A stretch of 64,000 nucleotides of DNA from Fimbriimonadia bacterium (GTDB lineage Bacteria > Armatimonadota > Fimbriimonadia > Fimbriimonadales > GBS-DC): the NCBI GenBank assembly GCA_026129765.1, contig JAHCHP010000011.1, positions 1 through 64,000 on the forward strand, given 5' to 3'. The notes beneath the pieces are model-generated. The model worked only from the letters and a program-made list of their open reading frames with translations. It ran no database searches and had not been told where the DNA came from. The translations under genes were made by a program, and so were the position numbers. Positions 15,912 through 23,787 of this stretch are shown in pieces. Position 1 is the stretch's first letter; every line of letters starts with the position of its first letter.

Positions 15912-18900
15912 CCGATCCAAAAGAGGGTTTGTTAGACCTTGGAGTCCAAGAGACGACCGAGTCAACAGAAGCAAAAACCTCACCGGCGGAAAATCCCCCT
16001 CCGGTCAAAAGAGGATTTATTCCTAAAGAAAAATTTGATAATATCAATACAGGTAAGGGCATTCGTTTTAATCGCTATTTTACGAAAACGGGCATTGATC
16101 CCTTTGACACGGTGCCTTGGGAAAAACGCTCCGCCGTTATTTCCGGTGAGCGTGGCGAAGTGGTTTTTGAACAAAAAGAGGTAGAAGTTCCTGCCTACTG
16201 GTCGCAATTGGCGACCAATGTCGTTGCGTCTAAGTATTTCCGGGGGCAGATCGGCTCCCCTGAGCGCGAATATAGCGTCAAACAGCTAATCGGACGCGTG
16301 ACGACCACCATTTCCAACTGGGGACGCGAACGCGCCTATTTCGCCTCCGAAGAGGACGCAGACGCCTTCCAACAAGAATTGAAACACCTGCTGCTTTATC
16401 AATATGCCGCCTTCAACAGTCCCGTCTGGTTCAATGTCGGAATCGAGCCTCGAGCCCAGTGTTCGGCGTGCCAACCCTATCATGCGAAAATCAACACACT
16501 GATAGGTCCGATGTCCATCGGAGAAATCGTTGAAAGGGGCTTGATCGGCTTACCTGTTTACGATGATAAAGGTCTTACGCCAGTGATCGCGGTAAAACAC
16601 AACGGACGTAAGGACGTCTACCGTATCACGCTCAACGACGGATTCAGCATTGAAGCGACGGGCGATCATTTAGTTTGCGCTCACCACACTCGCAGGACAT
16701 TCCGTCATGAGTGGCGGCGGGTAGACGAGCTTACACCCGGCATGCTGATGCGAGTTCACTCGCAGACGCCGAGAACTTATATGCCTGATGCCGATGAATT
16801 AGCTGTCTCAGAAGCGGCTTTAGCGGGATGGCTTCAGGCAGACGGATTCGTGGGAAAATACAGCACTGGCACCAATCGCTCGCTGACGATGGAGTTTATG
16901 ACGGTCGGAGAAGCCGAGCATGAATGGGTCATGTCTCATCTCAAGCGCGTGTTTCCTGATCATCATTACCACATTCGCGAAGTCGAAACCAAATCAATCA
17001 AGGATCAGTGCTTAAGAATCCGTCTCTACGGCGATGAGCTGCGCGCATTCGCAGATAAATACCAATTGATGACGCGAGGCGATCAGATTCGCGTTCCTCA
17101 AGTTCTCTGGACAGCGCCCAATAATGCGATCGCGGCTTATTTGAAAAGCTTGTTTCAAGCCGATGGATACGCGGCGACCCACAACCTGAGCGCGCATATC
17201 GCGTTTGCCGTGATCTCACGTCAATGGGCGGAAGATATCCAGCTCCTGCTGACACGGTTCGGTCTCTATTCGCGGGTACGACAAAAACGCGAAAAACGCC
17301 CTGACCGTTATGATCTTTGGGAAGTCGACATATCCATCGCTTCAGAGCGCAAAAAATTTGCGGAAGCGATACATTTTATCTCTGAGAACAAACGCGCCAA
17401 ATTAGAAGCATCCCTGCAAACACCCGGCAAGCGTTGCCCAGAAACAAGATTTCAGCAAATAGCGTCTATTGAACCCTTGGGCGAAATGGATGTTTACGAT
17501 ATCCAGACACTCAGCGAAAAATACCTCTCAAACGCGGTGTTAGTCCATAACTGCTTCATCGTATCCGTACAAGATACGATGGAGTCGATTTTAGACCTCT
17601 CGAAGACCGAAGGCATGATCTTCAAATTCGGCTCAGGGTCCGGTTCGAACTTGTCCAACATTCGCGGCTCGCGCGAGTTTCTTTCTGGGGGCGGGAAAGC
17701 CTCCGGTCCGGTCTCTTTCATGCGCGGATTCGACTCTTTTGCGGGCGTGATCAAGAGCGGTGGCAAAACGCGGCGCGCCGCCAAAATGGTGGTGCTGAAC
17801 GTCGACCATCCCGACATTGTTGATTTTGTAGATTGCAAGGCGCGCGAAGAGCAGAAAGCATGGGCGCTGATTGAACAGGGCTACGATCCGGGCTTTAATG
17901 TGCCGGGCGGCGCGTATGACTCCGTCTTTTTCCAAAACGCGAACCACAGCGTCCGAGTCACCGACGCCTATATGCGCGCAGTGGAAAACAATGGCGAATG
18001 GGCATTGACCGCGCGAACCGACGGTGAGGCGATGACGCGCCTCAAAGCGCGAGACCTGTTCCGCAAAATCGCGGAGTCCGCTTGGATATGCGGCGACCCA
18101 GGACTGCAATTCCACGATACCACCAACCACTGGCATACCTGCAGCAACACGGCGCCCATCAACGCGAGCAACCCCTGCTCCGAGTATGTCTTTTTGGACG
18201 ACAGCGCGTGCAATCTTGCCAGCCTGAACTTGCTGAAATTCCGTACCGAAGAGGGCGGTTTCGATGTGGAGGCTTATCGCCATGCATGCCGTATCCTTAT
18301 CACCGCGCAAGAGATTATCGTGGATAACTCATCCTATCCCACCGAGAAAATCTGCGATAATAGCCACAAATACCGACCACTCGGCTTGGGCTATGCGAAT
18401 CTTGGCGCGCTGTTGATGTCCAGTGGATTGCCTTATGATGGCGACGCGGGACGCGCCTATGCGGCTGTCTTGACCGCGATTATGCATGGCGAAGCCAACC
18501 GGCAATCGGCGATTATCGCGCGAGATTGCGGCGCAACCTTCCCAGACCACGAAATTAATCGCGAACCGATGATGAATGTGATGCGTATGCATGCAGAACA
18601 TGTGGACCATATCGATTCCCAGCTTGCGCCTGCCGATCTGTTGAAAGCGGCAAGAGAGATCTGGGCAGATACGCTGAAATTAGGCGAAAAGCATGGATTC
18701 CGCAACGCGCAAGTCACAGTCATCGCCCCCACCGGCACGATTGCCTTTTTTATGGATTGCGACACGACCGGTATCGAGCCGGACATCGCGCTGGTAAAAT
18801 ACAAAACCTTGGTGGGCGGCGGTATGCTCAAAATCGTCAACAACACGGTTCCCCTCGCGCTCAAGCGATTGGGCTATGGCAGCGAACAGATCGAGGACAT

Positions 18901-19873
18901 TCTAACATACATTGACATGAATGACACGATTGAGGGCGCGCCTCACCTGAAAGAGGAACATCTGCCCGTGTTCGATTGCGCTTTCAAACCCGCGAACGGC
19001 TCGAGGTCGATTGAACCGCTGGGGCATGTCAAAATGATGGCAGCCACCCAGCCTTTCCTCAGTGGCGCGATCTCTAAAACGGTCAACATGCCTGCGGACA
19101 CCACCCCGGCAGAGATTGAGGATATCTATCTCACGGCTTGGAAGTTAGGGCTTAAAGCGATTGCCATCTACCGGGACGGCAGCAAACGCACCCAACCGCT
19201 CTCCACGAAAAAGCCCTCGGAACAGGCGGGCAGCGAGAAGTCAGACACCGAAACGCCAGGCGCATTGGCGGTCAGCGGTTCTCAACCCATCCGCAGACAC
19301 CTGGCAAATGAGCGAAACAGTATCACGCATAAGTTCAGCATCGCAGGACATGAGGGCTATATCACGGTCGGCATGTACGAAGATGGCAAACCGGGCGAGG
19401 TGTTCATCACGATGGCGAAGGAAGGGTCTGTGATTTCGGGCTTGATGGACGCCTTCGCGACAGCGATTTCACTCGCGCTGCAGTATGGTGTGCCGTTGGA
19501 AAAGTTGGCTGAGAAATTCTCTTATACCCGGTTCCAGCCCAGCGGTTTCACCAACAACCCCGATGTGCCGTTCGCGACCTCCATTGTGGACTATCTTTTC
19601 CGATGGCTCAGTTCCAAGTTCCCATCAGAAGGACCTCCCTTCGTGGCTGCGCGCCCTTCAGGTCTGCTCAACACTGCGGACACTTCAGAGGACCAAAGCG
19701 CCAGCATGCTCGCCTCGCGCCCAGCAGAAACTCATGCGATTACCGAAGAAATGGCTAAGCTGGTCTCCATGCAGTCGGATGCCCCGCCCTGCCCGGTCTG
19801 CGGCATGATCATGGTTCGCGCGGGCGCATGTCACAGCTGCTTGAACTGCGGAACCTCTTACGGTTGCGGATAA
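15908..19873 (+). CDS. nrdJ: B12-dependent (class II) ribonucleotide reductase NrdJ, intein-containing
   Basis: A 1321-residue precursor of adenosylcobalamin-dependent ribonucleotide reductase, which makes deoxyribonucleotides without needing oxygen. Residues 188-548 are an intein; removing it leaves about 960 residues, normal for the class. Extein landmarks are WFNVGIEPRAQCSA joined to CFIVSVQDTMESI, FKFGSGSGSNLS, and NPCSEYVFLDDSACNLASLNL split over the active site region. The C-terminus has a zinc-ribbon-like CPVC..CHSCLNCG motif. The ATG has an AAGGAGG site and overlaps nrdR. No cobalamin riboswitch is seen upstream. A strong terminator follows at 19910. Confidence 0.95.
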   Translation: MTDPKEGLLDLGVQETTESTEAKTSPAENPPPVKRGFIPKEKFDNINTGKGIRFNRYFTKTGIDPFDTVPWEKRSAVISGERGEVVFEQKEVEVPAYWSQLATNVVASKYFRGQIGSPEREYSVKQLIGRVTTTISNWGRERAYFASEEDADAFQQELKHLLLYQYAAFNSPVWFNVGIEPRAQCSACQPYHAKINTLIGPMSIGEIVERGLIGLPVYDDKGLTPVIAVKHNGRKDVYRITLNDGFSIEATGDHLVCAHHTRRTFRHEWRRVDELTPGMLMRVHSQTPRTYMPDADELAVSEAALAGWLQADGFVGKYSTGTNRSLTMEFMTVGEAEHEWVMSHLKRVFPDHHYHIREVETKSIKDQCLRIRLYGDELRAFADKYQLMTRGDQIRVPQVLWTAPNNAIAAYLKSLFQADGYAATHNLSAHIAFAVISRQWAEDIQLLLTRFGLYSRVRQKREKRPDRYDLWEVDISIASERKKFAEAIHFISENKRAKLEASLQTPGKRCPETRFQQIASIEPLGEMDVYDIQTLSEKYLSNAVLVHNCFIVSVQDTMESILDLSKTEGMIFKFGSGSGSNLSNIRGSREFLSGGGKASGPVSFMRGFDSFAGVIKSGGKTRRAAKMVVLNVDHPDIVDFVDCKAREEQKAWALIEQGYDPGFNVPGGAYDSVFFQNANHSVRVTDAYMRAVENNGEWALTARTDGEAMTRLKARDLFRKIAESAWICGDPGLQFHDTTNHWHTCSNTAPINASNPCSEYVFLDDSACNLASLNLLKFRTEEGGFDVEAYRHACRILITAQEIIVDNSSYPTEKICDNSHKYRPLGLGYANLGALLMSSGLPYDGDAGRAYAAVLTAIMHGEANRQSAIIARDCGATFPDHEINREPMMNVMRMHAEHVDHIDSQLAPADLLKAAREIWADTLKLGEKHGFRNAQVTVIAPTGTIAFFMDCDTTGIEPDIALVKYKTLVGGGMLKIVNNTVPLALKRLGYGSEQIEDILTYIDMNDTIEGAPHLKEEHLPVFDCAFKPANGSRSIEPLGHVKMMAATQPFLSGAISKTVNMPADTTPAEIEDIYLTAWKLGLKAIAIYRDGSKRTQPLSTKKPSEQAGSEKSDTETPGALAVSGSQPIRRHLANERNSITHKFSIAGHEGYITVGMYEDGKPGEVFITMAKEGSVISGLMDAFATAISLALQYGVPLEKLAEKFSYTRFQPSGFTNNPDVPFATSIVDYLFRWLSSKFPSEGPPFVAARPSGLLNTADTSEDQSASMLASRPAETHAITEEMAKLVSMQSDAPPCPVCGMIMVRAGACHSCLNCGTSYGCG
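16469..17551 (+). mobile_element. Intein with LAGLIDADG homing endonuclease inside NrdJ
   Basis: A 361-residue protein-splicing element (NrdJ residues 188-548). It begins with Cys188 and ends with VLVHN, followed by extein Cys549. Block B is seen as ATGDHLVC (Thr and His) and block F as YDIQT. Two LAGLIDADG helices, LAGWLQADG (305-313) and YLKSLFQADG (411-420), both keep the catalytic Asp, so the homing endonuclease may be active. The splice joins QCSA to CFIVSV, restoring the family sequence exactly. In-frame, no stops. Confidence 0.93.
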
Positions 19874-19909
19874 AGCGCGATTTTTTTCTCATAGCAACAT
19901 CCGTCTATT

Positions 19910-19944
19910 GCGGGAGACTGCCTTACCTCGTCTCCCGCTTTTTT
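19910..19944 (+). terminator. Rho-independent terminator of nrdR-nrdJ
   Basis: A perfect 9-bp stem GCGGGAGAC/GTCTCCCGC with an 11-base loop, followed by six T. Confidence 0.9.
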
Positions 19945-20011
19945 ACTTTGGGAACAAAAACGGGGATGATGCAAGGTACAATATCAATAGTTTGAAGAGG
20001 TGACACATACT

Positions 20012-20248
20012 TTGGCACAAACAACTTATCAACGAGCCTTAAAAGCGATAGAAGATTTATCGGAAGAAGAGTTGCGTAGACTCATCGGTGTTCTGGCGAA
20101 GCGGTTAAGTACTGCTCACCCACAACAAGACGCTGCCCCTCCTTTGACAGATTTCTTCGGTGTTGCGCCAAATCCAAAACGCCAAGTCGACGCGCAGGAG
20201 TGGGTTTCACACTCCAGGCAAAAATCGGAAGAAAGATTGAAAGAATGA
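20012..20248 (+). CDS. Small VapB-like antitoxin (probable)
   Basis: A 78-residue protein, helical and charged (AIEDLSEEELRRLIGVLAKRL), with a short Pro-rich middle and a basic C-terminus. It matches no family I can name, but it overlaps the downstream PIN-domain gene by 4 bases (ATGA), the usual arrangement of an antitoxin and its toxin. The start chosen is TTG at 20012, 9 bases after GAGGTG; a GTG at 20000 in the same frame would give 82 residues but lacks a well-placed ribosome binding site. Confidence 0.6.
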   Translation: MAQTTYQRALKAIEDLSEEELRRLIGVLAKRLSTAHPQQDAAPPLTDFFGVAPNPKRQVDAQEWVSHSRQKSEERLKE

Positions 20249-20685
20249 CAATTGACCGAGCGCTCAGAGATACATCACGAATCCTTTTGGATACCGCGCC
20301 TGCTATTTACTATATTGAAGGTGATTTTAAGTATAGGTCATGCACAGAACCGCTTTTTCGGGAGATTGTGAATAGGAAAATAGCGATTGTGACAACTCCA
20401 ATAACCCTTGCAGAATGCTTGGTTGGCGCACAGGATCACCAAATTGTGAAGTTCTATACTGAATTTTTGACAACTTCAGCCAACACAGAATTTATAGATA
20501 TTACATTGACCGTCGCAGTCCGAAGCGCTCAGATGCGTCAGCAATACAATTTGAGATTAGCAGACGCGATTCAAGCATCTGTTGCTTTTGTTTCTCACTG
20601 TGATGCAATCCTTACAAAAGATCCCATGTTCAAGCGTATTCCTATTATGCCAGCAATATTGAGAGATGAGCTATTGAGTCCCTAA
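20245..20685 (+). CDS. PIN-domain ribonuclease toxin (VapC-like)
   Basis: A 146-residue PIN-domain protein. The four acidic positions of the active site are present: Asp in ILLDTAPAIYYIE (near residue 15), Glu in LAECLVG (near 57), Asp in RLADAIQ (near 106) and Asp in ILTKDPMF (near 126). VapC toxins cut tRNA or rRNA when freed from their antitoxin. The start is the ATG overlapping the stop of the upstream small gene; an earlier in-frame ATG at 20200 lies deep inside that gene and is unlikely. The pair sits between housekeeping genes with no sign of a mobile element. Confidence 0.8.
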   Translation: MTIDRALRDTSRILLDTAPAIYYIEGDFKYRSCTEPLFREIVNRKIAIVTTPITLAECLVGAQDHQIVKFYTEFLTTSANTEFIDITLTVAVRSAQMRQQYNLRLADAIQASVAFVSHCDAILTKDPMFKRIPIMPAILRDELLSP

Positions 20686-20706
20686 CACCGCCATAGCAAA
20701 AACGGG

Positions 20707-20712
20707 TAAAAT
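20707..20712 (+). promoter_or_regulatory. TAAAAT -10-like box before the ROK kinase
   Basis: TAAAAT ends 10 bases before the ATG at 20723 and no ribosome binding site follows it. It fits the near-leaderless pattern seen at several other genes here. Confidence 0.4.
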
Positions 20713-20722
20713 TCTGTTGGCG

Positions 20723-21775
20723 ATGATGAACGAAACAGAATTTGTAATCGGGGTGGATTTGGGAGGCACGAATGTGCGCGCGGCAGTCGCGAAATCGGAC
20801 GGCAGCCTGACCCACGAACCCGCTCAAAACCCCTCCTTCGCGCAAGAAGGCTTCGACCGCACGAAACAAGCGATCCTCCAGACCATCCAAGAAGCGATAC
20901 GTCGTTCGGGCGTCTCTGAAAACGCCATAGCGGGCATCGGCATGGCTGTGCCGGGACATGTGGACGCCGAAACCGGCGTCGTGCGGTGGGCGCCCAACTT
21001 TGGCGTCAAAAAAGGCGAACGCTTTGAGATTTGGCACGACGTCCCCCTGGCGCAAGCGATCCAGCGCGAATTGGGCAAACCGGTTCATATGAGCAACGAC
21101 GCGAACCTGGCTGCGCTGGCGGAATATATGTATGGCAGCGGGAAAGGAACCGCCAAGGGCTTAATCCTACTGACGCTTGGCACAGGCATTGGGGGCGGAG
21201 TTGTGTTGACGCGCGCCCAAGTGCAAGGCAACGCCTTCTGGGATTCGGGGGTTTTGCTGGTTGGCGCGAACGGAGGCGGGGGCGAACTGGGGCATGCCAT
21301 CATCGTCATGAACGGTCCCCAATGCGGATGCGGCGCGAATGGCTGTATCGAAGCATTGGCGAAACGCGACGCGATCATCGAGCGCGCCATCGCCAAGATG
21401 AGACATAACCCCAAAAGCCTGCTGTGGGAACTCTGTGAGAGCGACTTCACCAAAATCACGCCGCGCCTCATCTCCGAAGCCGCAGAAAAACAGGATACCC
21501 TTGCGCTGGAAGTCTGGGAAGAAATCGGCACCTTCCTGGGGGTGGCGGCAGCGACCTTCATCAACATATTCAACCCGGAAATCGTGGCGATTGGAGGGCA
21601 GATCGCGAAAGCGGGCGTGCCCTTGTTCAATGCCATTGAACGCGCCACCCGCGACCACGCCGTTCCCTCGCTCTATGAGGTCTGCCGGGTGACCCCTGCA
21701 GAGAAATTGGAGGAGGCGGGGGTGTTAGGCGGCGCGGCGCTCGCCCTGCAAATGAGCCGGGCAAAAAGAAATTAA
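20723..21775 (+). CDS. ROK family sugar kinase (glucokinase-like)
   Basis: A 350-residue protein of the ROK family, which phosphorylates glucose or related sugars with ATP; the absence of an N-terminal helix-turn-helix marks it as a kinase rather than a repressor. The phosphate-1 motif VDLGGTNVRAA begins near residue 11. The zinc-binding ROK signature CGCGANGCIEA is near residue 202, after GGGELGHAIIV. The adenosine motif GGQIAKAG is near residue 293. An in-frame TTG at 20717 is possible, but the ATG fits the promoter position. Specificity for glucose is likely but not proven. Confidence 0.87.
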   Translation: MMNETEFVIGVDLGGTNVRAAVAKSDGSLTHEPAQNPSFAQEGFDRTKQAILQTIQEAIRRSGVSENAIAGIGMAVPGHVDAETGVVRWAPNFGVKKGERFEIWHDVPLAQAIQRELGKPVHMSNDANLAALAEYMYGSGKGTAKGLILLTLGTGIGGGVVLTRAQVQGNAFWDSGVLLVGANGGGGELGHAIIVMNGPQCGCGANGCIEALAKRDAIIERAIAKMRHNPKSLLWELCESDFTKITPRLISEAAEKQDTLALEVWEEIGTFLGVAAATFINIFNPEIVAIGGQIAKAGVPLFNAIERATRDHAVPSLYEVCRVTPAEKLEEAGVLGGAALALQMSRAKRN

Positions 21776-21820
21776 GGGCAAAAACTGACAAAAAATCGCC
21801 CGTCACGCCCAAAATTAGGT

Positions 21821-21826
21821 TATAAT
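21821..21826 (+). promoter_or_regulatory. TATAAT -10 box of the cytochrome operon
   Basis: A perfect TATAAT about 90 bases before the start of the multihaem cytochrome gene, giving a leader of about 80 bases. No matching -35 hexamer is evident. Confidence 0.5.
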
Positions 21827-21915
21827 ATAAGAAGGAAATCTCTCTGTAGATTCAAATGAGCATTTATCGGCAGGAATCGGAAGGTTCACGCTGAAAATCA
21901 AAAGGATAGAAACTA

Positions 21916-23766
21916 ATGATACTGAAGCGCCCATTATTGATCTCTTTATATTGCTTACCGACAGCGACGCTGCTGATCCTGAGTGGTGGAAATTTCGATT
22001 TACCGGGTTCCCAGCCCAATGTCGATGAAGGCTACCAATTTCAGTCTGCAGAGCTTTGCTCCTACTGCCATGGCAACAGCCAGTACGCCTACGATATGGA
22101 CACAGGCGGTGTCAGCCCCACCTTTAATACCGACCATGAGCCGCATTTTCAATGGAGCGGCAGTATGATGGCGCAATCCGCGAAAGACCCGCTCTTCAGG
22201 GCTGCCCTCACTATCGCGGAACAAGATGTTCCCGGCGTAGGCGAATTCTGCTGGCGCTGCCACTCGCCCTCGGCTTGGCTGGAAGGGCGTTCCGTTCCGT
22301 TTGACGGCTCCAATTTCACCTCAAATGACCTGGAGGGCGTCTCTTGCGATTCCTGCCACCGGATGGTGGACCCGCGCACAGACGAAGGGCAAAGCCTGGT
22401 CGATCACCCAGTTCCCGGGTTTGGGAACGGCATGTACGTCATTTCGCCTGACAGCGCGAAACGCGGACCGCGCGCCGATGCCCAGTCCAACCACGAATTT
22501 ATCTACTCTCCCTTCCACAAAAAGAGCGAGATGTGTGGAACATGTCATGAAGTGAGTAACCCTGTTTTTGCGACGGATCGGATGAACCAACCGCCCCATA
22601 GTTACGCTCAGATTGCCCGCACCTTCAGCGAATGGCAACTGAGTGACTTCGCGAAAAAAGGTGAGGATGGCAGCTGTCAATCTTGCCATATGCCTGCCAC
22701 ACAAGGGCGATCCTGCGCCTATGACCATGTCCAAACCCGCCCCGATTTAGCGACCCACGGCTTCGCCGGCAGCAACTACTGGGTTCCCGAAATTCTTCCT
22801 CTTTTCTGGGACTACTCCGAGCGCGAATGGGATGCCTTGCAAAAAGCGAGATACAACGCGGTCAGTTCGCTCAGAAAAGCCGCGGGAATGTCCGTTATTC
22901 AAGAACCCGTCAAAAACAAGCCAATGGGAGTGCGCGTCAAGAACTTGACCGGGCATAAGCTGCCCACCGGCGACCCAGAAGCGCGCCGCATGTGGCTCCA
23001 TGTGCAGTTCCTCAACGCCAACGGACAGGTCATCGGCGAGTCGGGACGATATGACTTTAACACAGGCGAATTGATCCGTGATGCGGGAATTAAAGTTTAC
23101 GAGGCGAAACCGGGCGTCACAGGCGAAGGTCCCACCTTCCACTTAGCGCGCAACGACACCTTCTTCAAGGATAACCGTATCCCGCCCAAAGGGTTCAAAC
23201 GCAGCGAATTTGCCGCGCGCCAAATGGCGCCTGTCGGAGCCAACTATCGCGATGGTCAATTCTGGGATGATACGCTCTACAACGCGCCCACAGGAACCGC
23301 TCGTATTCGCGTAACGCTCTATTACCAAATTATCTTCAAGGAGTATATTGAGTTCCTCAGAGACCAGAATCAAACGGATGATTGGGGTCAGAGACTCTAT
23401 GCTGCCTGGCTGGCATCTGACAAGGCGCCGCCGGTTGCCATCGCGACCTTGACCTACCCCTCCGATAAAAACGCGCCGACCCGACCCGGTTCGCCTCAAG
23501 CGGCGGCTCTAAACACTTCTCGCATCCGCCTACACTGGCAGCCTTCTCAGGACGATGATAGGGTAATATATTATGAGATTTGGCGAAAGGCGCCTTATGA
23601 AGACAAATTCCGCCGGATCGCGACCACATTACGTGGGGAAACGGAATTTTTGGATACGGGACTTCATCCCAATACAACGTACCAGTATTATATGCATGCG
23701 ATTGACAGCAATCAAAACCGCTCTGCGCGAAGCGCGCAGGTAAGCGCTACCACTTTGGAGTTTTAG
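21916..23766 (+). CDS. Exported pentahaem c-type cytochrome with C-terminal Fn3 domain
   Basis: A 616-residue exported protein. A hydrophobic N-terminus (about residues 5-25) acts as a signal peptide or anchor. Five CXXCH haem c sites are seen: CSYCH, CWRCH, CDSCH, CGTCH and CQSCH, all within about residues 45-260. This spacing resembles cytochrome c554-type proteins. The middle (about 300-500) is beta-rich with an NLTGHKLPTGDPEAR segment, which in this family follows the haem domain. Residues about 520-616 form a fibronectin type III domain (PGSPQAAAL, IYYEIWRK, TTYQYYMHAID). It probably carries electrons outside the cytoplasmic membrane. A copper-amine-oxidase-like gene follows 21 bases later in one transcript. 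Confidence 0.85.
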   Translation: MILKRPLLISLYCLPTATLLILSGGNFDLPGSQPNVDEGYQFQSAELCSYCHGNSQYAYDMDTGGVSPTFNTDHEPHFQWSGSMMAQSAKDPLFRAALTIAEQDVPGVGEFCWRCHSPSAWLEGRSVPFDGSNFTSNDLEGVSCDSCHRMVDPRTDEGQSLVDHPVPGFGNGMYVISPDSAKRGPRADAQSNHEFIYSPFHKKSEMCGTCHEVSNPVFATDRMNQPPHSYAQIARTFSEWQLSDFAKKGEDGSCQSCHMPATQGRSCAYDHVQTRPDLATHGFAGSNYWVPEILPLFWDYSEREWDALQKARYNAVSSLRKAAGMSVIQEPVKNKPMGVRVKNLTGHKLPTGDPEARRMWLHVQFLNANGQVIGESGRYDFNTGELIRDAGIKVYEAKPGVTGEGPTFHLARNDTFFKDNRIPPKGFKRSEFAARQMAPVGANYRDGQFWDDTLYNAPTGTARIRVTLYYQIIFKEYIEFLRDQNQTDDWGQRLYAAWLASDKAPPVAIATLTYPSDKNAPTRPGSPQAAALNTSRIRLHWQPSQDDDRVIYYEIWRKAPYEDKFRRIATTLRGETEFLDTGLHPNTTYQYYMHAIDSNQNRSARSAQVSATTLEF

Positions 23767-23787
23767 TCCATTCAACAGGAGGAACAT

